From Streptomyces sp. AP-93 (lineage in GTDB: Bacteria > Actinomycetota > Actinomycetes > Streptomycetales > Streptomycetaceae), in contig NZ_JALGBX010000022.1 of the NCBI RefSeq assembly GCF_022808175.1, forward strand, positions 1-64,000: a stretch of DNA of 64,000 nt, read 5' to 3'. A program made the position numbers and the translations under genes. Under the pieces are notes generated by a model. The model worked only from the letters and a program-made list of their open reading frames with translations. It was not told the DNA's origin and searched no databases. Position 1 is the first letter of the stretch; every line of letters begins with the position of its first letter. Below, one piece after another: positions 35,053 to 43,212 of the stretch.

Positions 35053-35985
35053 TCAGCTCTCCGTGCGGTACATCAGGTCCACCTCGTGGGTGGAGAAGCC
35101 GAGGCCCGCGTAGACGGCGAGGGCCGCCGGGTTGTCGGCGTCGACGTAGAGCATCGCCGTGGGCAGGCCGGCCCCGGCCAGGTGGCGCAGGCCGATCGCG
35201 GTGAGGGCCTTGCCGAGGCCGCCGCCCTGCGCGCCGGGGCGTACCCCGAGGACGTAGACCTCGCCCAGCTGCTGCTCGGCGTGCACCTTGGTCCAGTGGA
35301 AGCCGATCACTTCGCCGTCGCGCTCCGCGAGGAAGAAGCCGTTGGCGTCGAACCAGGGCTGCGCGATGCGGTCGTTCAGGTCCCGCTGCGTGAGCGAGCC
35401 CTGCTCGGGGTGGTGGGCGAAGGCCTCCGCGTTGACGGCCAGCCAGGCGGCGTCGTCGGTGCCGGGCACGAAGGTGCGTACGGTCACTCCCGCGGGGAGG
35501 ACGGCCTCCGGCAGGGGGGCTGTGTACTCGCCGAGCGGGCGGCGGAGCTGGCGCAGTTCGCGGAACAGGGTCAGGCCGAGCACCTGAGCGAGGTGGCGGG
35601 CCGCTGACTTGCCGCCGTGCGCCCACACCCGGATCCGCTTGCCGGAGGCGGCCAGCAGGGCGGTGCCCAGCGCCCGCCCGTGCCCGCGCCCGCGCATCGC
35701 GGGGTGCACGACGAGCTCGGCGGCGGGGGCCTCCACCGGGTCGGTGTCCTCCAGTTGCCCGTATCCGGCGAGCCGCCCGTCGGAGGTGAGGAGGAAGTGG
35801 CGGATCCCCTCCCGCGCTCCGCCGCGCAGCTGGAGCCGGCCCTGCTCGGACACGGCGGTGGTGCCGTCGGTGCGGGCCGCGTCCTCGATCAGGGCGAGAA
35901 CGGCGTCGGCCTGTTCGTCCGTCAGTTCGTCGAGGGTCTGGATCTGCCGTCCCGGCTCCAGGACCACTGCTGCGTCGTCAGTCAT
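35053..35985 (-). CDS. mshD: Mycothiol synthase
   Basis: This 310-residue enzyme acetylates cysteinyl-glucosaminyl-inositol to make mycothiol. It has two GNAT domains: the first with 'VHPAMRGRGHGRALGTALL' (about residues 93-111), the second with 'YVLGVRPGAQGGGLGKALTAIGL'. The MshD hallmark 'AWLAVNAEAFAHHPEQGSLTQRDL' joins them. ATG 35985 starts the conserved sequence; the open frame further upstream is repeat DNA. Confidence 0.95.
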   Translation of the reverse strand: MTDDAAVVLEPGRQIQTLDELTDEQADAVLALIEDAARTDGTTAVSEQGRLQLRGGAREGIRHFLLTSDGRLAGYGQLEDTDPVEAPAAELVVHPAMRGRGHGRALGTALLAASGKRIRVWAHGGKSAARHLAQVLGLTLFRELRQLRRPLGEYTAPLPEAVLPAGVTVRTFVPGTDDAAWLAVNAEAFAHHPEQGSLTQRDLNDRIAQPWFDANGFFLAERDGEVIGFHWTKVHAEQQLGEVYVLGVRPGAQGGGLGKALTAIGLRHLAGAGLPTAMLYVDADNPAALAVYAGLGFSTHEVDLMYRTES

Positions 35986-36064
35986 GGAACCGAGCCTACG
36001 ACCACGGTGGGGGAGCGGTGGGGTGCGGCCCGGACGGGCGCCCGGACGGCCGCGCGAACCGGCC

Positions 36065-36145
36065 GCGAACGGCCTGCCAACGGCCCGCCAACAGCCTGCG
36101 GACAGCCGACGGATAGCCGACGGACAGCCGACGGACAGCCCCGCC
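36065..36145. repeat. 11-bp tandem repeat upstream of mshD
   Basis: Several imperfect copies of AGCCGACGGAC and related units lie between divergent mshD and the 5'-nucleotidase gene, in the region that should hold their promoters. Confidence 0.8.
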
Positions 36146-36267
36146 GCCGGGTGCTCGTCTCCTGCGTGTAACCAGCTCGATACCCGGTACCCCTGTCGCG
36201 CTACGCGCGTTGACTCTAGGCTTCGGCAGACCTCCCAAGATGTATCGCTGTCCACAAAGGGGACCAA

Positions 36268-38091
36268 ATGTCAGCGACGCCACAACGGCACCGCCGAAAC
36301 CGCCGGTTGGCCCTCACCGCTCTCGCCGCTGCCACGGCGGGCGGTGCGATGATCGCCGCCGCCCTTCCGGCCGGAGCCGCGAGTGGTGACGGATACGGCC
36401 GTGACAACGGCCGCACCGTCGACGTACAGATGCTGTCGTTCAACGACCTCCACGGCACGCTGGAGCCCCCGCAGGGCTCCTCGGGCACCGTGACCGAGCG
36501 TCAGGCCGACGGCACCACCAAGGCCATACCCGCGGGCGGTGTCGAGTACCTCGCCACCAGCCTGCGCGAGGCCCGCAAGGGCCACCGCTACTCCGTCACC
36601 GCCGCGGCCGGCGACATGATCGGCGCCAGCCCGATGGTGTCGGGCCTCTTCCACGACGAGCCGGCGATCGAGGCGCTCAACGACCTCGACCTGGACGTGA
36701 GCGGCGTCGGCAACCACGAGTTCGACGAGGGCAAGACCGAGCTGCGCCGCATGCAGTACGGCGGCTGCCACCCGGTCGAGGGCTGCTTCGAGTACGGCAA
36801 GGAGTTCGGCGGCGCCGACTTCAAGTACCTCGCCGCGAACGTGGTGGACGAGAAGACCAAGCGCCCGATGATGAACCCCACCTTCATCTGGAAGAAGGGG
36901 GACGTGAAGATCGGCTTCATCGGCGTCACCCTGGAGGGCACCCCCGACATCGTGACCGCCGACGGGGTCAAGGGCCTCAAGTTCGGCGACGAGGTCGAGA
37001 CGGTCAACAAGTACGCCGAGGAGCTGAACAAGCAGGGCGTGAAGTCGATCGTGGCGCTGATCCACGAGGGCGGCCTGCCCGCGAGCGGCGCGTACAACTA
37101 CGACTGTGACGTGCCGGGTGCCGGCGCCGGCATCTCCGGGGCCATCGTCGACATCGCGAAGAACATCTCGCCGAAGGTCGACGCCCTGGTCACCGGCCAC
37201 ACGCACCAGGCGTACGCGTGCAACATCCCCGACCCGGCGGGCAAGCCGCGCACGGTCACCTCGGCCGCCTCGTACGGCCGGCTGTTCACGGACACCACCC
37301 TGACGTACGACCGCGCGACCAAGGACATCGTCCGTACGCCGGTCACGTCGCCGAAGGCGGTCCAGAAGGTCGTCACCCGGGACCAGCCCAAGGCCCCGGA
37401 CCTGACCGCGCTGATCGAGCGCTGGAACGCGCTGGCCGCGCCGATCGCGAACCGTCCGATGGGCTACATCTCGGCCGACATCCCGGGCCGCGGCTCGTCG
37501 GAGTACGAGAAGCCGCTCGGTGACGTGATCGCCGACGCGCAGCTGGAGGCCCTGGCCCCGGAGGCCAAGGGCGGCGCCCAGCTCGCCATCATGAACCCGG
37601 GCGGCATCCGCGCGGACCTGGCCTACAAGGCCGCCGGTGCCGAGGGCGACGGGGTGGTGACGTACGGGGAGTCGTACACGGTCCAGCCGTTCACCAACAT
37701 GATGACGGTCGTCGACCTGACCGGCGCCCAGCTGATCACCGCGCTGCAGCAGCAGGTCAGCGGCCCGGTCAACGGGGTGAGCCCGAAGATCCTTCAGGTC
37801 TCCAAGGGCTTCTCCTACACCCTGGACACCACCAAGGCGGGCGCCGAGCGCATCGTCGTGGACTCGGTGAAGCTGAACGGCGAGGCCATCGACCCCGCCC
37901 GGACCTACCGGGTCGCGATGAACGAGTTCCTCGCGGGCGGCGGTGACGGCTTCGGCGTCCTGAAGGAGCACAAGAACAAGCTGGTCGGCGCGTCCGACCT
38001 GGACATCTTCAACGCCTACCTGGCCGGGCACTCCTCGGCGGCCGCGCCGCTGGCCCCGCCGGTGGCGGACCGGATCACGGTCATCAAGTAA
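36268..38091 (+). CDS. Secreted 5'-nucleotidase / metallophosphatase
   Basis: This 607-residue exported enzyme releases phosphate from nucleotides outside the cell. A signal peptide (cleavage near 'AGAAS', about 38) precedes the metallophosphatase domain ('SFNDLHGTLEP', 'AAGDMIGASP', 'GVGNHEFDEG', 'VTGHTHQAYAC'). The C-terminal nucleotidase domain has 'IMNPGGIRADL' and 'NEFLAGGGDGFGVL'. The orthologue SCO4152 is, as I recall, among PhoP-dependent secreted phosphatases; I see no clear PHO box here. Confidence 0.93.
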   Translation: MSATPQRHRRNRRLALTALAAATAGGAMIAAALPAGAASGDGYGRDNGRTVDVQMLSFNDLHGTLEPPQGSSGTVTERQADGTTKAIPAGGVEYLATSLREARKGHRYSVTAAAGDMIGASPMVSGLFHDEPAIEALNDLDLDVSGVGNHEFDEGKTELRRMQYGGCHPVEGCFEYGKEFGGADFKYLAANVVDEKTKRPMMNPTFIWKKGDVKIGFIGVTLEGTPDIVTADGVKGLKFGDEVETVNKYAEELNKQGVKSIVALIHEGGLPASGAYNYDCDVPGAGAGISGAIVDIAKNISPKVDALVTGHTHQAYACNIPDPAGKPRTVTSAASYGRLFTDTTLTYDRATKDIVRTPVTSPKAVQKVVTRDQPKAPDLTALIERWNALAAPIANRPMGYISADIPGRGSSEYEKPLGDVIADAQLEALAPEAKGGAQLAIMNPGGIRADLAYKAAGAEGDGVVTYGESYTVQPFTNMMTVVDLTGAQLITALQQQVSGPVNGVSPKILQVSKGFSYTLDTTKAGAERIVVDSVKLNGEAIDPARTYRVAMNEFLAGGGDGFGVLKEHKNKLVGASDLDIFNAYLAGHSSAAAPLAPPVADRITVIK

Positions 38092-38104
38092 CACCTGAGC
38101 GGGA

Positions 38105-38139
38105 GAAGGGGCGGTGGGCCACTGGCCTGCCGCCCCTTC
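38105..38139. terminator. Terminator after the 5'-nucleotidase gene
   Basis: The stem GAAGGGGCGG with its complement (CCGCCCCTTC), extended by GGGCC/GGCC inside, lies between convergent genes and may serve both. Confidence 0.7.
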
Positions 38140-38155
38140 GGCGTTCCCGGAGTCC

Positions 38156-38935
38156 TCAGTGCGCTGCCAGGAAGGCGCGGACGGCCTCGTGGAACTCGGC
38201 GGGGTGCGTGAACGGCAGGAAGTGGTCGCCGTCCAGGGGCGTGTACGAGGTCCCGGGCCGCTGGGTGACCATCGCGTCGGCCTGCGCCTGTGGCAGGGAG
38301 GTGCTGCGCGTGCCGTGGATCAGCAGGGCCGGGCAGCCGCTCGCGAGCCAGGCGGCCCGGTGGTCGCCGCGGCAGGCCTCGACGGAGTCGAGCATGTCCT
38401 GCGGGTGGAACGGCAGCCGCCAGCCTCCCGCGGCCAGCGGGCGCAGGGCCTGGGCCACGAACTGGGAGCCCACCGGCCCGGCCGCCTCGAGGAGTTCCTC
38501 GCGGGTGGGGGCGGTGTACCGCATGCCCCGCAGGAAGGCCATCCACGCGCTGTCGGCGGGGTCGATCTCCATGGCGGCGTCCACGGCGACGAGCAGTGAG
38601 ATCCGCTCGGGGTGGGCGGCGGCCAGGTGGACGGCGTTGAGTCCGCCGAGTGAGTAGCCGAGGAGGGCGACGGGTGCGTCCAGTCCGAGGTGGTCGAGCA
38701 GGGCGACGGTGTCGGAGACGTAACCGGCACGGCTGTAGTCGGCGGCCCGGTCGGAGTCCCCGTGGCCCCGCTGGTCGGGGGCGATGACCCGCCAGGTGTC
38801 GCCCAGGGCCTCGGCGAGCGCGGCGAAGGCGAGGCCCTCGGACATGCCGCCGTGCAGGGCGAGCAGCGGGCGGCCGGGCCCGCCGAAGTCCAGGTAGGAC
38901 AAGGTGCGGCCGTCGATCTTCAGCTCGTGGCGCAT
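38156..38935 (-). CDS. Alpha/beta hydrolase
   Basis: This 259-residue enzyme has the alpha/beta-hydrolase core: oxyanion loop 'LHGGMSEG', nucleophile elbow 'GYSLGGLNAV' (Ser about residue 99) and catalytic His in 'DGDHFLPFTH'. The substrate is unknown. It is divergent from a TetR gene, and the shared region carries a long inverted repeat, so the TetR protein probably controls it. Confidence 0.88.
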   Translation of the reverse strand: MRHELKIDGRTLSYLDFGGPGRPLLALHGGMSEGLAFAALAEALGDTWRVIAPDQRGHGDSDRAADYSRAGYVSDTVALLDHLGLDAPVALLGYSLGGLNAVHLAAAHPERISLLVAVDAAMEIDPADSAWMAFLRGMRYTAPTREELLEAAGPVGSQFVAQALRPLAAGGWRLPFHPQDMLDSVEACRGDHRAAWLASGCPALLIHGTRSTSLPQAQADAMVTQRPGTSYTPLDGDHFLPFTHPAEFHEAVRAFLAAH

Positions 38936-38988
38936 GGCTTTGCTCTCCCCGTGTGTGCTGGTCGGTGGGCGTGAGTTCAGCCTGCCAG

Positions 38989-39036
38989 GATTTGGGCAAG
39001 CGCACAATACGCACGTGTAGCGCGCATGCCCAAATC
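38989..39036. promoter_or_regulatory. Paired 10-bp inverted repeat between hydrolase and TetR genes
   Basis: GATTTGGGCA (38989-38998) and its exact complement TGCCCAAATC (39027-39036) are 28 bases apart in the divergent promoter region. The spacing suggests two operator half-sites or looping by the TetR dimer pair. Confidence 0.6.
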
Positions 39037-39059
39037 TCTGGCGCGGCTACGATCCGGCC

Positions 39060-39629
39060 ATGGGAAATCGCGAGGACCTGCTGGCCGGAGCCCGGCGCTG
39101 CCTGGAGGAGAAGGGGTACCTCCGGACGACCGTGCGCGACATCGCCTCGGCCGCGCAGGTGAGCATGGCCGCGATCGGCTACCACTTCGGCACCCGCGAG
39201 GTGCTGCTCAACCAGGCGCTGTTCGCGGCCATGGACGAGTGGGCCGCGGGATCGGGCCGGCTCGTCGGGCAGGGTGACACCGCGCGGGAGCGCTACGCCG
39301 ACACCTGGGACCGCAAGATCCGGGACTTCGGCGAGATGCGCTGGCTGTGGACCGCTTCCGTCGAGGCCTTCGTGCACGCACAGTCCTCACCGGAGCTGCT
39401 CGCGGTCCTGGCCGAGGGCCAGCGTCGCAACCGGCGCATGGTGGCCGCGCAGCTGCGCGGAGTCCCCGTCGAGGAGGTCGCGGAGGAGGACGTACAGAGC
39501 CTCGGGTCGGTGCACATCGCGCTGCTGACCGGGGTGATGGTGCAGTGCCTGACCGACCCGGAACATGCGCCGGACGGCCGGTCCCTCGCCCAAGGGCTGC
39601 GCCTGATGGCGGAGTTGCTCGAAAGCTGA
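39060..39629 (+). CDS. TetR-family transcriptional regulator
   Basis: This 189-residue regulator has the TetR DNA-binding domain at the N-terminus ('EEKGYLRTTVRDIASAAQVSMAAIGYHFGTREVLLNQAL', residues about 14-52). The C-terminal ligand domain is unremarkable. It is divergent from the alpha/beta hydrolase and probably represses it and itself; an 18-bp palindrome follows its stop codon directly. Confidence 0.9.
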   Translation: MGNREDLLAGARRCLEEKGYLRTTVRDIASAAQVSMAAIGYHFGTREVLLNQALFAAMDEWAAGSGRLVGQGDTARERYADTWDRKIRDFGEMRWLWTASVEAFVHAQSSPELLAVLAEGQRRNRRMVAAQLRGVPVEEVAEEDVQSLGSVHIALLTGVMVQCLTDPEHAPDGRSLAQGLRLMAELLES

Positions 39630-39630
39630 G

Positions 39631-39648
39631 TACTACCCGTGGGTAGTA
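39631..39648. promoter_or_regulatory. 18-bp palindrome before the PI-PLC-like gene
   Basis: TACTACCCGTGGGTAGTA is a perfect palindrome starting one base after the TetR stop. It lies 57 bases before the likely ATG of the downstream gene, well placed to be an operator. The cognate regulator is not evident. Confidence 0.6.
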
Positions 39649-39705
39649 ATGGATGGCTCCGCACGCCATAATCCGGGCCACCACTGGGTCGGCAAAGGGG
39701 CGGGC

Positions 39706-40674
39706 ATGGGCGCGGGCATGGGCGTGGGCACGGGCACGGATGCGGGCGGCGCGGGTACGGGGCTGCGGCGGCGCGGCTTCCTGGCGGGGGCGGCGGCCCT
39801 GGGCGGCGCGACCCTGCTCGGCGCGGGCGCCGGGACCGCCTCGGCTGCCACCGGGGCCACCGGCACGGCAGCGGGCGCCAGCGCAGCGAGCGCACTCTCC
39901 ACCCAGGACTGGATGCGCGGCCTGGGCGACTCCACCGCCCTCCAGCGGATGACCATCCCCGGCACCCACGACTCGGGCGCCACCCGGGGCGGGCTCTACG
40001 TCGCCTGCCAGAACACCTCCATCGCCGACCAGCTCGGCTCCGGGATCCGCTTCCTCGACGTCCGCTGCCGGGTGACCGGCGGATCGTTCGCGATCCACCA
40101 CGGCGCGTACTACCAGAACCTGATGTTCGGCGACGTCCTCGCCGCCTGCTGGAACTTCCTCGCCGCGCACCCCTCCGAGACCGTGCTGATGCGGCTCAAG
40201 CAGGAGTACTCGGAGGAGAACAACGCGACCTTCCGCGCCGTCTTCGACGACTACCTGAACAACCGGGGCTGGAGCCCGCTCTTCAAGATCGCGGACTCGC
40301 TCCCCACCCTCGGCCAGGTCCGCGGCAAGGTGCTGCTGCTCCCCGACAACGGCGGCCTTCCGGGCGGCCTGCGCTACGGCGACGGCAACGTCTTCGACAT
40401 CCAGGACGACTACATGGCCGAGCCCTTCGCCAAACGGGGAAAGATCGAGAACCACTTCCGCAAGGCCGTCCAGCAGCCGGGCAGGTTCTTCATGAACTAC
40501 ACGAGCACGGCCGCGGCCCTGCCGCCCCGCTGGAACTCCGACCGCCTGAACCCGCAGGTGCACGCCTTCGTCGACGGCTCCGAACTGGCCGGCCGGACCG
40601 GGCTCGGGATCGTCCCGATGGACTTCCCGAACACCCGCTCCGGCCTGGTCGCCTCACTGATCCGGCACAACTGA
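39706..40674 (+). CDS. Tat-exported phosphatidylinositol-specific phospholipase C-like protein
   Basis: This 322-residue protein has a twin-arginine signal ('LRRRGFLAGAAALGG') and then a PI-PLC X domain. The two catalytic His are in 'IPGTHDSGATR' and 'FAIHHGAYYQ', with 'RFLDVRCRV' between them. It is expected to cleave phosphatidylinositol outside the cell. The in-frame ATG at 39649 abuts the palindrome and lacks a ribosome site, so ATG 39706 (after AAAGGGGC) is preferred. The 3' end overlaps the histidine kinase gene by 21 bases. Confidence 0.87.
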   Translation: MGAGMGVGTGTDAGGAGTGLRRRGFLAGAAALGGATLLGAGAGTASAATGATGTAAGASAASALSTQDWMRGLGDSTALQRMTIPGTHDSGATRGGLYVACQNTSIADQLGSGIRFLDVRCRVTGGSFAIHHGAYYQNLMFGDVLAACWNFLAAHPSETVLMRLKQEYSEENNATFRAVFDDYLNNRGWSPLFKIADSLPTLGQVRGKVLLLPDNGGLPGGLRYGDGNVFDIQDDYMAEPFAKRGKIENHFRKAVQQPGRFFMNYTSTAAALPPRWNSDRLNPQVHAFVDGSELAGRTGLGIVPMDFPNTRSGLVASLIRHN

Positions 40675-42099
40675 CGACTGCGCGGGCGGCGGAGCCGGGG
40701 CGCCCGGGATGCTGAGGACCGCCTCCGTTCCCGGGCCGCCGTCCGCCGGGGCGCGCAGGGCGGCCGTGCCGCCCGCGCGCTGGACCGTACGGGCCACGAT
40801 GGACAGGCCGAGGCCGCTGCCGGGCAGGGCCCGGGCGGACGGGGAGCGCCAGAAGCGCTCGAAGACGTGCGGGAGGTCGTCGGCCGGGATGCCGGGGCCG
40901 CGGTCCCGTACGGTCAGCTCGCCCGCGCGCAGCGACACCGTGACCGTGCTGCCCGGCGGGCTGAACTTCACCGCGTTGTCGAGGACGTTGACGACGGCCC
41001 GCTCCAGGGCCGCCGCCTCGCCGCGTACGTACCAGGGCGCCAGGTCCGAGTCGAAATCCAGCTCCGGACCGCGCAGCCGGGCCCGGGACAGCGCCGTGCC
41101 CGCGATCTCGTGCAGGGCCACCACCCCGAGGGGGCCCGGGGCGGCCGCGTCCGGGCGGGACAGCTCCTGCAAGTCGCCGATCAGCGAGGCCAGTTCCGTC
41201 ATCTGTGCCTTGACCGAGGCGAGCAGCTCCCTGCGGTCCTCCGGCGGGATGGCCCGGCCGGTCTCCTCGCTGCGCGCCAGCAGCTCGATGTTGGTGCGCA
41301 GCGAGGTGAGCGGGGTGCGCAGCTCGTGCCCGGCGTCCGCGATCAGCTGGGCCTGGCGCTCCTGGGAGGAGGCGAGCGCGGCCGTCATGGAGTTGAAGGA
41401 GCGCGACAGCCGGGCGATCTCGTCGTCGCCCTCGTCGGGGATGCGGACGGTGAGGTCCTCGGTGCGGGCGATGTGCTCGACGGCGCCGGTCAGTTCGTCG
41501 ACCGGGCGCAGGCCCGTACGGGCCACCCACAGGCCGGCGACGCCCGCGCCGAGGATGCCGACGCCGGAGACGAAGACCAGCACCCAGGCCAGGGTGGACA
41601 GCGGTTCGGTGATGTCCGAGAGGGGCTTGGCCACTGAGATGGCGGCGATGGACTTCTGTGCGGCCGGCCCGGCGGACAGCTCCACGGGCTGGGTGTAGAC
41701 GCGTACGGGGGTGCCGTCCGTCGTCTTGCCGTCGTACAGGACCGCGCCGCGCAGCCCCTTGGCCACCTCGAGGTCGTAGTCGGTGACGGGGAGCGTGTTC
41801 TTTCCGTCCACCCAGCAGCGCCCACCCGTGGGCAGCACGATCTGCACGGGTGCGCTCAGGTTGTTCTCCCAGGGGCCGGGCGCCTTCTCCCGGCACCCGA
41901 GCCCGGTCAGCGTCTGGCTCGCCTGCGCCTGGGCGTTGGTGGAGCGCAGGGAGCTGTTCAGCTGGTCGTTCAGCTGCGTGCGGACCATGAACCAGCTGAC
42001 GCAGGCGACCGCCGCGACGGCCAGCGCCACCGCGACGGTGACCAGCAGGGCGAGGCGGGAGCGGAGCGGCAGGGCGCGGAATCTGGCGGTGGGGCTCAC
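40654..42099 (-). CDS. Sensor histidine kinase (MprB/EnvZ type)
   Basis: This 481-residue kinase has two membrane helices (about 15-35 and 170-195) around an extracytoplasmic sensor domain, and then HAMP. The phosphoacceptor His lies in 'DAGHELRTPLTSL', the N box is 'NVLDNAVKFSPPGS' and the G boxes are 'DRGPGIPADD' and 'GSGLGLSIV'. Its GTG start overlaps the stop of the response regulator (GTGA). The protease gene next door recalls the MprAB-PepD arrangement of mycobacteria, suggesting envelope-stress sensing (inference). Confidence 0.92.
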   Translation of the reverse strand: MSPTARFRALPLRSRLALLVTVAVALAVAAVACVSWFMVRTQLNDQLNSSLRSTNAQAQASQTLTGLGCREKAPGPWENNLSAPVQIVLPTGGRCWVDGKNTLPVTDYDLEVAKGLRGAVLYDGKTTDGTPVRVYTQPVELSAGPAAQKSIAAISVAKPLSDITEPLSTLAWVLVFVSGVGILGAGVAGLWVARTGLRPVDELTGAVEHIARTEDLTVRIPDEGDDEIARLSRSFNSMTAALASSQERQAQLIADAGHELRTPLTSLRTNIELLARSEETGRAIPPEDRRELLASVKAQMTELASLIGDLQELSRPDAAAPGPLGVVALHEIAGTALSRARLRGPELDFDSDLAPWYVRGEAAALERAVVNVLDNAVKFSPPGSTVTVSLRAGELTVRDRGPGIPADDLPHVFERFWRSPSARALPGSGLGLSIVARTVQRAGGTAALRAPADGGPGTEAVLSIPGAPAPPPAQSSVVPDQ

Positions 42100-42845
42100 T
42101 CCGGACCGCCGGTGTCGCCGGCCCCCGCGGCGCGCAGGACGTAGCCCACCCCGCGCACGGTGTGGACCAGGCGGGGCTCGCCCCCGGCCTCGGTCTTGCG
42201 GCGCAGGTACATCACGTACACGTCCAGGGAGTTGGAGCTGGGCTCGAAGTCGAAGCCCCATACGGTCTTGAGGATCTGCTCGCGGGTCAGGACCTGGCGC
42301 GGGTGCGCGAGGAACATCTCCAGCAGGGTGAACTCGGTACGGGTCAGCTCCACCGGGCGGCCGCCGCGGGTGACCTCGCGGGTGGCGAGGTCCATGCGCA
42401 GGTCGCCGAAGGTCAGCGCGTCGGCGTCCCCGGGCCCGCCGTCGCCGCCGGAGGGGGCCGCGTAGGAGCTGCGGCGCAGCAGGGCGCGCACCCGGGCGAA
42501 GAGCTCGTCCAGCTCGAACGGCTTGACCAGGTAGTCGTCGGCGCCCGCGTCGAGGCCGGTGACGCGGTCGCCGACCGTATCGCGGGCGGTCAGCATCAGG
42601 ACCGGCGTGGTGCTGCCGGCGGCGCGCAGCCGGCGGGCGGCCGTCAGACCGTCCATCCGCGGCATCTGGATGTCCAGGATGATCAGGTCGGGGGCGTACG
42701 AGTCCGCCTTGTCGAGGGCGTCGAGCCCGTCGACGGCGGTCTGCGTGCCGTACCCCTCGAAGGCCAGGCTGCGGCGCAGGGCCTCGCGTACGGCCGGTTC
42801 GTCGTCGACGACGAGGATGCGCTGCTGGTCGCCTTCGGCGCTCAT
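42096..42845 (-). CDS. OmpR/PhoB-family response regulator
   Basis: This 249-residue regulator has a receiver domain ('ILVVDDEPAVREAL', phosphoacceptor Asp in 'LIILDIQMPRMDG', 'VKPFELDELFARV') and a winged-helix DNA-binding domain ending 'VYVMYLRRKTEAGGEPRLVHTVRGVGYVLR'. It forms an operon with the overlapping kinase gene and probably senses envelope or metabolic stress. Confidence 0.94.
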   Translation of the reverse strand: MSAEGDQQRILVVDDEPAVREALRRSLAFEGYGTQTAVDGLDALDKADSYAPDLIILDIQMPRMDGLTAARRLRAAGSTTPVLMLTARDTVGDRVTGLDAGADDYLVKPFELDELFARVRALLRRSSYAAPSGGDGGPGDADALTFGDLRMDLATREVTRGGRPVELTRTEFTLLEMFLAHPRQVLTREQILKTVWGFDFEPSSNSLDVYVMYLRRKTEAGGEPRLVHTVRGVGYVLRAAGAGDTGGPE

Positions 42846-42978
42846 ACGGGGTCCCCCCAGGTGGTGGTCGGTCTCCTACCAGGCTCGCACGGGCGGGCTG
42901 GAAGTCGGGCTAAGAGATGTTCCGTAATTGACCGGCCTGCGGGCTTTGCTGGTAAATTGAGCAAGTCCCTTGTGGATA

Positions 42979-43212
42979 GGGCTAGAAGAGGCCCTGTGGG
43001 AGTCAACCGCATGGCGGTCCGACCTCCGGGTCCCCGGAGCGGTCCGCGCGGCAGCCAGGTTTCGGCCGGGCCTCTGCTCCCCGAATGCCGGACCAGCGCC
43101 CCAAGCGACCCCGGATGAGCCACCCGCTCGCGGGTGACCACGCCGGAAAGCCCAGGTCACGCCCCGGCTGCAATCCGCAACTCACGGTTCGTGAATTGCG
43201 GATCAAGTCTTA
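42979..43212 (+). other. Solo right end of a TnpB element (possible orphan omegaRNA)
   Basis: About 230 bp match the 3' end and right end of the TnpB element at 46449-46658, but no tnpB gene is attached. Two hairpins are kept: CACCCGC/GCGGGTG (43121-43136) and ATCCGCAACTCAC/GTGAATTGCGGAT (43173-43203). Sequence differs from the other copy while pairing is preserved, which points to a structured RNA. The shared sequence ends with CAAGTCTTA, where TTA is the reverse complement of the protease gene's stop. It could be an insertion remnant or a guide-RNA-only element. Confidence 0.6.

Noticed and set aside
39649..39705. Earlier ATG of the PI-PLC-like gene
   Set aside because: It abuts the palindrome with no ribosome site; the Tat signal is complete from 39706.
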